From Seison nebaliae (lineage: Eukaryota; Rotifera; Pararotatoria; Seisonacea; Seisonidae): a DNA stretch of 64,000 bases. The position numbers and the translations under genes were made by a program. The notes below the pieces were generated by a model. It worked only from the letters and a program-made list of their open reading frames with translations. It was not told the origin of the DNA and did not search any database. The DNA lies in assembly GCA_023231475.1 (NCBI GenBank), contig JALJEE010001081.1, positions 94,276 through 158,275 of the forward strand, written 5' to 3'. Shown one piece after another: positions 27,394 through 39,110 of the stretch (the first letter of the stretch is position 1; each line of letters begins with the position of its first letter).

Positions 27394-27835
27394 TCATTTG
27401 AGGAGAAAGAAAGAAATTGCGATTGTTAAGATGATAAGATAAGATTGTTGACTAAAATTAGTCGCTGAGTTGCACAAATTCGTTTTACAACAATATGTCG
27501 CTTTATAGTATCGTTGTTCGTAATTGACCTCATTCAATTCGGCACAACTCGGTGCGTCACATGTTCTCTCTACCACTTCCTTCCCATTAAATCCGACGAC
27601 GATCCTTTTCTACGAATAAATAATTAGTGTAGAAATAAGTGAAGGAATTACTAACGGCACATGCTCCTTTACACGGAAGAATTAATACGGAACTAGACGA
27701 GTTTAAATTTTTTTTTGCACTGCATTCCTTACTTGCTGGACATCCGTAACAGTACAAACCGTCATTGAGCGAATTAACGAAATAAGGAAGAAGAGTGATG
27801 AAAATGAAGAGTAATTGAATGTTATTAAGTTTCAT
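27394..27835 (-). CDS. Ly6/uPAR three-finger protein, GPI-anchor type
   Basis: Two exons, 27835-27656 and 27609-27394, joined across a 46-nt intron (GTTAGT...GTAG), give a 131-aa protein. It has a signal peptide (LLFIFITLLPYFVNS), a cysteine-rich three-finger domain opening with CYGC and closing with the family signature CC...NLCN, and a C-terminal hydrophobic tail (LIILTIAISFFLLK) typical of GPI anchoring. Invertebrate members act as extracellular modulators of channels or junctions (quiver, boudin and related genes); which one this is cannot be told. It lies head-to-head with a second Ly6 gene at 28302, suggesting an inverted duplication. Confidence 0.85.
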
Positions 27836-28301
27836 GGTGGAAAAATGATGATGTTGATGGTGGTGGTGATGATGGTGATGGAATGAAGGAGTTTTATTTA
27901 AGGAAAAGGAAAGTGGCTTACAAGAAGACGTTCATAATTCCACTTTCCCATCGAGTTCAGCTGTGAAGACATGGGTAAACAAAGAGGAAACTGACAACGA
28001 ATAAAAAAATTATTTGGAATTGGAATGAAAGTTTTTGTCTCATTTCCATATAACGGTTCTCCCCCATCCTCCTCTCAATTGTTAATCGAGTAAATTGTGA
28101 ATAATACTACGCAATGATCTGTTTGTCTGATATGACACGCAATTATTGACATAGTCTCCTCTTCTACTTGAAGAGAATAAAGATAATATCGAATAATTTC
28201 AACAATTTCCATAATTCATTCGGTTCGGGAGAATCTCTTTGGAAAACATTTTTCATACTTCACTTACATTTCATAAAGAAAACTCATTTCAATATCGATT
28301 A
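27836..28301. promoter_or_regulatory. Shared intergenic region of the divergent Ly6 pair
   Basis: 466 bp between the two start codons, with no open frame of note. It must contain the promoters and 5' UTRs of both Ly6 genes and may act as a bidirectional promoter. A G/A/T-rich repeat lies just upstream of the minus-strand gene (27845-27880). Confidence 0.45.
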
Positions 28302-28829
28302 ATGTCAATCCATCATTCCTATTTATTTCTGTTGACGATTCTTCATTTGTCAAGTTTCACTTCTCTAAACAACTTCTCTAAACTTTTATCCTCTTTTGAT
28401 AGTTAAATTTGGAGAAAGTGTAAGATGTGTCGCTTGTGACTCCATGACCCAACCGACATGTACTGCCAATTTGACGTATTCGACATCTCAAATAGCGAAG
28501 ACGAAAGCTGACGGAATTAGTTCGCTTGAATGTGGAGGAATTTGTCAAGTTACTTTATTTTCTTATTTTAAAATATTTTAAAAAATTAATTTTAGAAAAT
28601 CATTTATAGAAAAGGATCTCAATATGGGCAACCAATAGGAGCCAAACGATCATGTGGTACTGCATGTAATGAAGTGAGGAAACAGGAATCAGGAACATTT
28701 ATTGAAATTAATTGTTGTAACGATAAGGATTATTGTAATGGCTCATTTACCATCAATTCATTGAACTTCATTCCATTATTTACACCAATTCTCATCATCA
28801 TTACTTTTCTGAGAGAGATCATGAAATAA
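28302..28829 (+). CDS. Ly6/uPAR three-finger protein, GPI-anchor type (second copy)
   Basis: Three exons, 28302-28353, 28403-28548 and 28596-28829, join to 143 aa. Exon 1 encodes only the signal peptide (SIHHSYLFLLTILHLS). Exons 2-3 encode a cysteine-rich three-finger domain opening CVAC and closing INCCNDKDYCNGS, followed by a hydrophobic tail (FIPLFTPILIIITFL). The reading frame across both introns is unambiguous. The AATAAA at 28825-28830 overlaps the stop codon. The domain resembles the neighbour at 27394 in layout (signal, fold, CC..xxCN, tail) but the sequences have diverged strongly and this copy has one extra intron. The signal-peptide exon is assigned by frame and position, so it is slightly less certain than the rest. 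Confidence 0.83.
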
Positions 28830-28927
28830 ACATGAAACATTTTTCAATAATATATACAATGAATTGAAATTTAAAATGAAAGATTTTTTTTTTTTAACGA
28901 AAATAAATTGTAGAAACGAAACGAAAT

Positions 28928-29876
28928 TCATCCATCGTCTCCATAACGCGCTTTTTGTGTATCCGATAAATTCTCTTCTTTTTTCAACGACAATTTCCAA
29001 TTACGAGAACCGACCGAAAATTGGTTAGAATCGACTATGAGATTACTTAAATTTTTTAATGATCGATTCTCCACATTATCATGTTGACGGAAACTTCGAA
29101 TTTCATCATCGATCTCTTTTAAATTTTCTGATTTAATTTTATCTAAAGAACAATTTGTTAACGGAGAGAATTAGATCGAGGAAACTTTCAGTATTTTTGA
29201 AAAAATGTTCTAAAGAAATTTGTTTGTCGATTTGTTCGTATTCGAACGCCTGAACGATCATGTCCATCACATCCAATTCCTTCACATATTTCGCTTCAGC
29301 TGTCGATTGATTCTCATATTCCTTTAATGAATTTAATTTAAAATTAATTTGGAAATTAGTAAACGAACTTGCCAAATGTCGAAAATATTTATACGAATAT
29401 CTTCATTCGGTATTAGAGATATGATATCTTGAAATGATTTCTGACAAAATAATTTTATAAAATTATTTTTTAAATAATAAAAATTAGAAACAAATTCTCT
29501 TCGATGTTTTTCTTCTTTTTTGATGTGATCAGCTGGAATGAGATCTCCAGTGAGACATTCGGCCAAATCGTGAACAACGGCCATTTTCATACATCTAAAT
29601 CAGGAAAACGGTATAAGAACCATCAAAATCGATTAACTTCGTCATATCGATGCCTTTGGGATTATCGAGTGTCAATGTCATCAACGTCATTCGATACATG
29701 TGGGAACTGATTGTTTCCACATTATCGTACACATGAGAATGAATCCAACCACTTCTTAAAGTTCTCTGGAAAAGAAATGGAATAAACAGGAAATGGAAGA
29801 GAAATGGAAAAAAAACTTTCGTTTGACCGATAACTAGAAGGAATTCCAAGATATCACTAATCCTCTTTTTTGACAT
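28928..29876 (-). CDS. HDDC2: HDDC2: HD-domain 5'-deoxynucleotidase
   Basis: Metal-dependent phosphohydrolase of the HD superfamily; family members dephosphorylate deoxynucleoside 5'-monophosphates. Six exons: 29876-29817, 29765-29638, 29594-29492, 29440-29369, 29321-29186, 29142-28928, giving 237 aa against about 200 in vertebrates. Seen: VETISSHMYRM with the first metal-binding histidine, VVHDLAECLTGD with the HD dyad, PADHIKKEEKHRRE, and NQSTAEAKYVKELDVMDM with the distal family motif. The extra length is a C-terminal tail of about 70 residues, charged and K/E/N-rich, ending QKARYGDDG. Without the last splice (43-nt intron 29143-29185) the frame would end early at 29139, so this tail may be alternatively spliced. 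Starts 103 nt from the divergent LRRIQ1-like gene. Confidence 0.9.
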
Positions 29877-29979
29877 GGGTTTTGGGAGTCGGTGGTGTCA
29901 AAACAAATACCTGAGATTGTGAGCTCTTAATTTGAACGGTTCACAACTTTCTTTAATTTGTCGATTAGAATTATAGACA
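29877..29979. promoter_or_regulatory. 103-bp divergent promoter region, HDDC2 / LRRIQ1-like
   Basis: Only 103 bp separate the two start codons, so both promoters or 5' UTRs must be compressed here. The plus-strand start at 29980 is preceded three bases upstream by an acceptor-like ATAG, so the LRRIQ1-like transcript may be spliced to an upstream leader. Confidence 0.5.
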
Positions 29980-32900
29980 ATGATTCAAAATTACCATGGT
30001 GACGATTTTTTTTATGAATCTAAATTCTCCAAAAAGAAATCAAATATGGATCCAAATGACAAAGTGGATTTGTCGACAGTGTTGGAGGAGGATGAACCAG
30101 ACAGTTCCATGGAGAATGAGGAGAAATTCTGTGAGGGAATTTTGAAAATTTCACAACGAAGTTTGAAAGAAACTGAAATTCATTTGTCAAGTCATTCGTT
30201 CGATTGTGGCGATGGATTTCATGAGAGGAAAGAAGATGATGAGAATTATCGATTATCAAATGAAGTGAATAATATGGAATTGGAAGAGATGGATGAAGAA
30301 TTTGATAAAATGAATATGTCCATCGAATTAGATGAAGAGGAAAAGAAGATTTATGAATTGTTACGAATGGAACATGATGCAACAATTCAAAGAATTAATC
30401 GTTTGTGTGAAAATGAAATCGAAGAGAGTTTTAATGGGAAAAAGAATAAAGAGGAAAATGAGAAAGTTCTCAATAATAATTTGAATGATCTGGAATTCGA
30501 TAAGGAGAATCGAACGAACAAAATCATCGAATCTATCGATATTGAGAAAGATGAGAGAATGAAAGAATTGGAAAATGAAACAAAGAATTTATTAGATTGT
30601 TTAAATAAACAAGCAATTGAACAATCTGAAAAGGAGAAGAATATTGAAATGATGGAAGAGAATTTGAAAGCGATCAATTCTAATCAGATGAATGCGGAAG
30701 TGAAACAGAAGAGCCTCGAGGCCCAATTGGATAGTGTGAAGCAAATCCTTAAAATGGAAATGAAAAAGCAAAAGAAAAGTGAAAATGTCAAAGTGAAAAA
30801 TTTAGAGGAGAATTTAAATCGAGTTATTCATAGTCATCGATCTAGTCCCAAAAGTAATCGATCCATCGATCAACTACCACCAATCCGAAAATCCATCGAC
30901 ATATCTCGAGAACTCTCCAAAATCTCTTCCTCCTCTGATAATAACACCATCGACGATAATATTCGAAAGACAAATCAAAATTTATCCACCCAAAACACTT
31001 TCAACACTGTCTACGAACACCAACAACAACAACAATCGAGTGTTAATACTTCCAGTGATGGAATCGTAAAATTAATAAAGACAATTGAAATAGCGAAATT
31101 GGGAGAAAAGAGATTGATTAAATCAGCAAATTTCGATCCGGAAAGTTTCGTCACTGTCTCCGATCAACGACCAAATACGGTCGGTGATTTGGTTATAAAA
31201 AAAAATTTGAAAAAGAAAACCGAAGGATTTGATGTCAATCGAGAAATATATTCCAAACAAAAACAAGTCGCCTCTTCCGACACAGCGAACGATATGACTT
31301 TATTCTTAGATTATGGTGAGGAGGATGATGAAGAAGACGATGATGATGACATAACAAACGATAGAAAATTGACGACTTTATCCATCAGTCGATTTTCGGA
31401 AGATCGATTGAGTAGTCGAATTCTCTCTTCATCGAACCAACAGAAAACCGTCAAATTTTCTTCTTCACCATCACGAACTAATGAGGATGATAAACAGATT
31501 TCTTATTATACTCAATTTATTAAATCGATTAATAAATGGAAATCCGAACAAGAGATCAATGAAAAGATTCAATTGAATTTAGACAAACAACTCTTCAAAT
31601 TGAAAGAAGCGAATGAATATCTTTTTAAAATGGACGAACTAAATGAAATGAACATACCAATCGAACAACATCAAGAAGAAAATTCAAATATATGGAACGA
31701 AGAAGATTTTTGGATAGTGAACGAGAAGAATTTGAATGATAATGAATTCATATTGAGAATGAGTGAGAAACAATTAGAATTTCAATCGTTACATAAATTA
31801 TTGAATTATTCATCAACATCAACGAGCAATCGATCACAAAACACAATTCGCACATTCATCGAAGAACAATTTAAAATATCATTATATTCGACACAACTCC
31901 AAAGGAAATTACAATACGATTCTCTCATCATGCTCTCATTGAATGATTGTAGCGAATTGTTCGATGGAGTACTCGATATCAACAATCAAATTTTCACTTT
32001 ATTCTCTTCACTCCCCAACATCTTATCGTTACATTTGACAAATAATAAGATTGAGGATATCCGAACGTCCAATTCGATGAGAGAGAATTTGTTCTGGTCA
32101 AAATTGATCGATCTCAATTTATCTCATAATCAATTGAGTAATTTGGATTTATGTGGAATGAATATCATTCTCTATAATTTACTACAGATCAATTTATCGA
32201 ATAATCAACTTCAATATATTCACGATTGTTTCAGTCATTATTGTCCCAAATTGACCGTTCTCAATTTATCGAGAAATCATTTGAATGGAAATTATCTTTA
32301 TCGTCTCCTCAACAATTCTTTGAATTATTTACTTTATATTGACATCTCTCACAATCGATTGAAGGAGACGAATTCCATTGAATGGGATAATCATTATCTC
32401 ATCCATTGTGATGTATCTCATAACGAACTTAATCAATTGCCCAATATCGTTGATACATTCTGTCTCCGATATTTTGATTGTTCTCATAATAATATCGAAA
32501 ATTTCGAAAATAGTTTCATATTCTCTCACCAGCATTCATCTTCATTTTTTCCTCTCCTCCAAACGATCAATTTGAAAAATAATAATATCGAAAATTTCGA
32601 TGATGATTTAAATGAATTCGCTTGTCTGTCATCGGTGAGAAATGTGGATTTTAGATGTAATCAATTAATGGATTTTAATGATCGTCAATTTCAACATTTC
32701 ATTCATCGATTACAACAAATGTTGTTTAGTGGAAATGAATGTAAAGTGAAATTGGCAGCTAATCCGTTATGTGAAGAAATGCAAAGGAAATTCAATTTCC
32801 ATCCAACCACAAATATCCGTCAATCGAATAATAATATCATTCTACAAATGACCGATAATCCATCACATACACCATCAAATGAATGGAGAGAATTAATGGA

Positions 32901-34569
32901 GATTTTCAATGAGACAGATGAAATTTTAAAAATATTTGTCGAATCGCTCTTCATTTTTGATCGTCGCAGTCTTCGCATCTTATTCAATTTCACCACGCTC
33001 GTTATTCATTTGAGAACGTTTCTCTCCACCATAAATTGTAATCGAAATTCCATCGAATTCAATCCATCTGTCATTGAACAATTGAGGAGTTTATTGAGGA
33101 ATATGTCTCGAATTAATTCGAATTGTAAGAAAACTGTCGAAGTGAAAAAGAAGAAAACTCATTCGAAATCAGTTAACAGGAATATTTTAGAAAATTTCAA
33201 TGATAATCGTTCTCCATCGAACAATTCTATCGGAAATTTATCGAATTCATCTTCGAGAAGTGAAATGGATTTCAGGAGATCACCCGATCGTCCTCCCGTC
33301 CAGAATAAATCCCATAAAAGTTCCATAAATTTAATGTTGAGACATAAACAAGCGAAAAAATTACAAGAGAAACGTTTGAAACATTTGAAAGAAATGTCCG
33401 TTATAAAACTTCAAGCGTTATGGAGAGGATATTCGTGTCGGAGACGATTAGGAAATGAAGCGAAAGAATATGCAGCAATCATCATTCAAGAATGGTGGAG
33501 AGGAATATTGAGACGTTATATCACACCGAGAAACATTCAATCATCAAATAGTAACATGGAAGAGAATGTCGATTCATATGGTGGAAACACTCCCGTATTA
33601 AATCGATCATTAAATAATAAGAATAAAAACAATTTTGCCAAAGGACAAAAATTGCAATTTCATCATATCAATCATACACCATCTAATAGTGAAAAATCGA
33701 CGGAAGAAGAATTATCTTCTGGTGTAGTTGATGATATTGATGAGAATTTATGGTTAGATCGAGAACATGATCAATCCAAAAATTTATTTGACGTACTTAA
33801 CAAACCAGATCTGACGGTTTTTTTTATTTTTCTTTTTCTTGCAATTTTAAATTCTAATCGTTTGCGGAGCAGTTGGAAAAAAAGAGAAATAGTGACGAGA
33901 AATATTTCCATGATTATGGAACACGATCCAGGTAATTTTCATTACCTATTTCATTAAATCTATTTTCTCTACTTTCCATCGATAGTTTCCGATATGACAA
34001 ACTTCCAGATATAGCTTCACTTATCGGTTCGGATAGATATGATCACGAATCTCATATTGTTCGTCCACCAAATAATAACGTTAAGGAATTGGATACATTA
34101 TCGTCCGTTTCCTCATCCAATGAACGATTGAGTCGACAAGATAAATTAGCGAAAGAATGGTAAGTAAATTAAGATGACGGAATTATATTTTGAAAAATTA
34201 TAAAAATTATTTCATTCGAAAATAGGAATCTACAAGATGGAAATTATCTTCTTCTTCGAGCGAATAAGATGAAGAATAAGAAGAAAAAAATTTCAAGTTA
34301 CATTTCAAAAATTTTTCCCAATCGACCAATTATTGGCGTTTTCAGGCACTCCCACTAAATTAGACCGATTGAAAGAAATTAGTACTCGATATCAACAGAT
34401 CAATGAGAGGGGTGTCCTCAAGCGAAAAGATAGTGAGAAATCGACGTTCACTATGGAATTTGGAATTATACCAAAACATTCTGAAAGAGATTTTATTCAT
34501 ATAATCGAGAAGAATTGCCCAGATGCGTTTGATCCCAAAGACAGTTTACACTTTTCATTATTCGATTAA
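29980..34569 (+). CDS. LRRIQ1: LRRIQ1-like leucine-rich repeat and IQ-motif protein
   Basis: Exons 29980-33816, 33873-33931, 33986-34159, 34226-34296 and 34346-34569 join to about 1454 aa. Order of parts: acidic, charged N-terminus with coiled coil (about 110-280), low-complexity middle, LRR block (about 655-925, repeats such as LIDLNLSHNQLSNLDL and LLQINLSNNQLQYI), then two IQ motifs (VIKLQALWRGYSCRRRLG about 1140 and IIIQEWWRGILRRYI about 1165). Coiled coil, then LRR, then IQ is the layout of LRRIQ1, a protein linked to motile cilia; CEP97 was considered but has its LRRs at the N-terminus. IQ motifs should bind calmodulin. The first exon is 3837 nt and all four introns fall in the last 13% of the gene. 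A second ATG at 30046 is an alternative start. Orthology is inferred from architecture. Confidence 0.78.
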
Positions 34570-34844
34570 TGTTTATGAAATTTTGAACAGAGAAAAAATC
34601 AAAGAATTGTGTACCGCTTCCATGCATTCATCCGAAAATCTTTGACAAATTATAAGCGATATATTACTATTCTTATTCTAGTTGTTTTGCACAGTCTATT
34701 CTTTTAAAATTTTCGAGGATTATTATTTGGAAGGAAATATATAAATTTTTCGTTTATTTATAATAATCAGTTTTGGAAAAAATATATATATAAGAGAAAA
34801 GATAAATAGAGAATGGAATGATTCCAATAAATTATAAATTAAAT

Positions 34845-36074
34845 TTAAAAATATTCACCAGTCATTTTATCTCCGTGGGAATATTGAGTGACTAATGACG
34901 AGTCCAACGAGTGAACGTTCAAAGTGTTAATTGATGGAAGTTCCGAATTGTTCTGGAATTCCTTCTCTGATTTGTTTGTAGGTGGCTCGTTCTGTTTGTC
35001 TTGCACAAGCATATCGTTCGGTGGAATGAATGGAGGATATCGGGAACAATTATCTTGAATCATTTGTAAGTTGGCGAAACAAGCATCATCGATGAATTGT
35101 TGACCGATATCATTTGATGGTGGTAATGGTGGAAGATAACGGTTGTTGTTGTTATGGAATGTTTGTGATAATTGGAGCATAAGATGTGAATGATATTCGG
35201 GAGGAATATCGGCAAATTGAGGAAGTAATTCGTTGGGAATGTTCACGCCATTCATATCGGTCAATTGTTTAATGAAATTCGTTTTTTCCAATTTCAACAA
35301 ATTTTCATTCGACAAATATGAACGATTTCCATTATCGTTCTCATTATTCGAATTATTCATATATTGATCCGTATTCTGATTAGCATGAATTGTCGTCAAA
35401 TGAAGTTCGTTATTATTTGTATTCATAAAATTGTCAGAGATGTTACTCATGGCAAATTTGGGTGTTTGCACCACTTGCGTCGGATGTAGCAGACGATAAT
35501 TGTGTAAGACGATTGTCGATTCTAAACTGGCTGTATCGGCCGTTTTATTATTACTTATGATATCCGTCATATATGAGATGTACATCAATGCCAATCTTAA
35601 TGTTTCAATTCTCGATAATTTCTTCTCGTAGGCGAACGTTGGAACTTTCTTTCGAAGAACGTCGAACGCGTCATTCAAATTGAGCATTCTTTTCCGTTCT
35701 CTTACATTAGCGGCTCGTCGTTGAGCGAGCGTGGCGATTCGTCGACGTTTCACTTTCGGTTTCTTTCTTTTGTCATCCGAGTCACTTTCGTCGCCGTTCA
35801 AATCGAGGGGGAGGACGGGACATGTCTTCTGAAAGAGTTCTAGTTGGCGGCCAGTGTCAATGCTATGTAGTTTTTGGTGGAATTGCTGTAAGTTATATTG
35901 ATCAACTGTGGCAGCCGGAGTAAACGATTCCAGGTGCTGATGTGACAACTCCGGCTGCTGCATTCGCACAGTCTGCAAACGTTGTTTCTGTTGTAATTTT
36001 CTTTCGGATATTTCGGCGGTAACGTATTCTGGAAACAAAATCTGGTCTTTCTTCCCACTATCAATATGCTGCAT
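34845..36074 (-). CDS. fer3: Fer3/FERD3L-type bHLH transcription factor
   Basis: Intronless 409-aa protein. The bHLH domain spans about residues 119-172: basic region [19 protein letters not shown], loop [17 protein letters not shown], second helix [16 protein letters not shown]. The [19 protein letters not shown] signature is that of Fer3 (Nato3/FERD3L) in the Twist/PTF1A superfamily; the PTF1A-type VDTLRLA is not present. Fer3 factors act in neural and gut progenitors by E-box binding with E-proteins. The protein is about twice the family's usual length because of an N/Q-rich C-terminal half of about 235 residues and a Q-rich N-terminus. An upstream in-frame stop precedes the ATG. A minus-strand AATAAA lies at 34758-34753. 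It converges on the LRRIQ1-like gene. Confidence 0.9.
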   Translation of the reverse strand: MQHIDSGKKDQILFPEYVTAEISERKLQQKQRLQTVRMQQPELSHQHLESFTPAATVDQYNLQQFHQKLHSIDTGRQLELFQKTCPVLPLDLNGDESDSDDKRKKPKVKRRRIATLAQRRAANVRERKRMLNLNDAFDVLRKKVPTFAYEKKLSRIETLRLALMYISYMTDIISNNKTADTASLESTIVLHNYRLLHPTQVVQTPKFAMSNISDNFMNTNNNELHLTTIHANQNTDQYMNNSNNENDNGNRSYLSNENLLKLEKTNFIKQLTDMNGVNIPNELLPQFADIPPEYHSHLMLQLSQTFHNNNNRYLPPLPPSNDIGQQFIDDACFANLQMIQDNCSRYPPFIPPNDMLVQDKQNEPPTNKSEKEFQNNSELPSINTLNVHSLDSSLVTQYSHGDKMTGEYF

Positions 36075-37002
36075 TGGCGAGGATGTAGATGATGATGATG
36101 ATGATGATTATTATTATTATTATTATGTTAAAGAAATTAGTTGTTAACAGATGTTGATAATCAGCGAAAACTGTAACATCAGCCAACAGATGTCCTATTC
36201 TTCATTCTTGGAAAAGTTTTTGGGAGAAATTAAATTGTCTTTAAGTGAAAGAAGTGAGTCCTGTTTGGAGAGACAGAAGTGTGTTCGGAGGAAGAAGTAG
36301 TTGGAGGAATAACTCAACCAATTTGCCAATGACACAAATAACAGACGGTGTCAACTCGGCTACTTATTGATCAGAAATTTCACAATCAAATATCAATATA
36401 AAATTATTTATCTCTAGTCAAATGAATTCTTCGAATGAATTCAATTCATCACATTCTCCATTGGATCGATTCATATTCAAAGAGAAGTGAATAAACATAA
36501 ACTTCTTAATCGATTCTTACTACTTCAGTCACCCCCAAACAACTCTCAACTATCTCTCATACTATTCTCTCCCTCATCTCCGTCATCGTCATGCAGAAAA
36601 AGATGAATATCATTAATTCTTTCCAGAATCAACGATCAAAAAGCGCAACAGCTGCAATATTGATAAGTTACATGCAACGCTGACGCTCAATACAGCGAAC
36701 ATTTATTATTCCATTAAATTTTATTCCACTTTTATATGTTCCTCTTCACTCACTTTTATCTCCTCGTCAACCTCCAAATTATGCCTCAAATATAATTCCT
36801 CGTGCACTTTATGTGCACTTCCTATTCACAACAATTTACATTCAGTGAAGAAGAATCAACACAACAAAACGATTTTAAACGACAAGATAAAAAAATTTAT
36901 TTTTCAATCGATCAAACAATTAGTTGTTGAAAATGTTGAGTAAAATATTTCCATTTCTACGATGAAAATTCCAGTTGAATTTACTCATGAATAAACATCC
37001 GT
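36075..37002. other. Intergenic region between Fer3 and ODF3
   Basis: No gene seen. It begins with an (ATC)n/(ATT)n tract at 36090-36125, directly upstream of the Fer3 start codon. It contains a TTTATT at 36897-36902, which is AATAAA on the minus strand and fits as the ODF3 poly(A) signal about 100 nt past its stop. Confidence 0.6.
36090..36125. repeat. (ATG)n-(ATT)n microsatellite
   Basis: Tandem GAT/ATG units followed by ATT units just 5' of the Fer3 coding sequence. Confidence 0.85.
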
Positions 37003-38074
37003 TTATTCAGTCGGTTCCACTATTAGTGGTGCGATGTAGTTCGAGTGTCTGATTCCAAACGAATAACCAGGTGCTTTATTTTTGTGAGCCCAGACCTGAT
37101 AGAAGTGAAATAAAATATTTAAATTTACACACAAACTTGACTATCATCATATGCGCCCGGTCCAGGTTTTTTTGTGGTGTCACCAGGAATCATGTTCCTT
37201 CCCGTCATCGAGAAGTTTGGTTGTTTATCTTGATAAATGTTGGGTGATATTGCATCATATGCACCTGGTCCAGGAGTCTATTCAGAATAATGTTGAAATA
37301 AAAAACGTTTTTTTTATTTAAAAAATAAAACTTTTTGTAAATCTTCGTGGAAACCGCCAATTTTTGATCGTTTCGTCATAGAAAAAGCTGGAGCTGCTGG
37401 TTTACTACTTTGTGCCGTTTGTCCGACCATATTGGGTAAGGAATAAGCGTTTGGTCCTAACATTCGTAAAATAGTTCGAAACCGAGTTTATCACCATAAA
37501 ATCTAACCAGGATTGTTATCGGTCGTTCGTGATCGATGTCGTACACCAAACGAGTAAGCTGGATATCGTAATTTCGATTGTTCTCCACCTTTCTCTGGCG
37601 CATCTATCAAATTTTTGAATTCATTATTTGATATAATAATTAAAAATTTCAATTAACATGATCCTGGTCCTGGTGTCTTTAAAATTCATGAATAGTCAGG
37701 GAGTGATAATTTTAAGTTATTTAAGATTGATGAAGAAAAAACTTTAAATAATTTCATATCTTTCGGTCTTGAATATAATGAATATTGAGGCGTTCCGTCT
37801 CTACCATTCTTGTAGATCTTCTCATGTGGAAGATAAATAGGACCAGGAGAACAATCGTTCTTCCATTTCCCGTTCTTCCCACCGAAACTATAAGCAGCAG
37901 CTTCGAACAATAAAAGAGGAAGAATAATGCGATAAATTGGAAACCTTTAGGATGGACAGAACGAGGATCATGTTTATTACTTCCCACTATACCTGGCAAA
38001 TCATAACAAGGTCCAGGTGACGAGTACATAGCGGCGATGGGACCGCGTGGAACGGTGGGCTCAAATGAAGACAT
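37003..38074 (-). CDS. ODF3: ODF3/CIMAP1-type SHIPPO-repeat axonemal protein
   Basis: Component of sperm flagella or motile cilia; the vertebrate protein is an outer dense fibre / microtubule-associated protein. Seven exons, 38074-37945, 37900-37743, 37676-37658, 37603-37508, 37456-37332, 37277-37137, 37095-37003, give 253 aa, almost exactly the vertebrate length. SHIPPO-type Pro-Gly-Pro motifs recur: SSPGPCYDL, CSPGPIYL, TPGPGSYAPE, PGPNAYSL, TPGPGAYDAI, KPGPGAYDD. The C-terminus (YSFGIRHSNYIAPLIVE) carries the conserved SFGxRHS.Y family ending. Exon 3 is a 19-nt microexon that encodes the core of one TPGPGS repeat. All seven joins keep frame. Confidence 0.93.
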
Positions 38075-39110
38075 CGTTCTTTCTTTTTTTTATTAATTAG
38101 ATGAGAGTCTTTTAAAATGAAGGTGAGTGTTTAAGAAGGAAATGTTTCTCTCGCAAAGATTATATTCGAAAGTTTTTTCTGTTAGAAAGTTGAATGTTAT
38201 TCAATAAGTTGTCTACGTTTAATTACTGTTTATATAATCGTCATGGGAACACTACAAGGAAACTATTGACAAATCTAATCCCATCGTCATAACAACAACA
38301 ACAACAAGAGAAGAAACAAATTTTCCGTTTGTTCAATCTCTTCCCTCACAAGTAGTAGAGCGAACCATAAAAAATCCGTAGGATAGAGCCGATTCTCTCA
38401 AATTCGTTACACATCTCTAACTGGATGAGAACTAGAAGTTTTCCTTTGACGTTCAAAATGAAATTCGTATTGAAATAATTTTATTAAGATATAATTCTGA
38501 GTCTCTGTGTGTATTTGTGTGATGTGTGGGCGCACATATGTGTAATGTGTATGTGTTATATGTGCACACGATACAAATAGAGATGACTGATTCAAATAAT
38601 AAGAACCGTTGTGAAATTTACATTCATTCACAGGAGGAGATGAAGAGGAATTGCTTCATCTATCCGATTGAATGGAAATGGATCGAAAGAGAAATTCGAA
38701 TTTATCTACAGAAATAAAAGAGGAATAAAACCAGAAGAGCATTCGGATATACTTAAATAATAATTTACTTCAAAATCGAAATTGAGATTAAAATGTTCTG
38801 CATATCTCTTCTCGTGTATGTTGAAGAAAGGAGGGGGGAAAGGTGATAGGCAAATTTTCATTTTCTGTGTAGGTTTTTCCGATGATGATGATAATGATAA
38901 TGATAATGATGGTTATTATACAATTTCTGCAACATATATTATAAGAGAATTTAAATTAAATTAAATAAAAAGAAATCATTGGGAGATAAGATTCATTTTC
39001 ATATCCCGTCAAAACTGTCCTTAATCAATTTCCATATCAATTTCTCCTTTTTATGTGACTTAGTTGTGATTTGTTGATTCTCGATCAATTCCATTCACTT
39101 CCACATCAAT
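38075..39110. other. Intergenic region between ODF3 and Osa
   Basis: No gene seen. It contains a GT/TGTG-rich stretch at 38500-38565 and a (GATAAT)n tract at 38881-38911. Open frames here are short and without motif. Confidence 0.6.
38881..38911. repeat. (GAT)n-(GATAAT)n microsatellite
   Basis: GAT units followed by GATAAT units. Confidence 0.85.
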
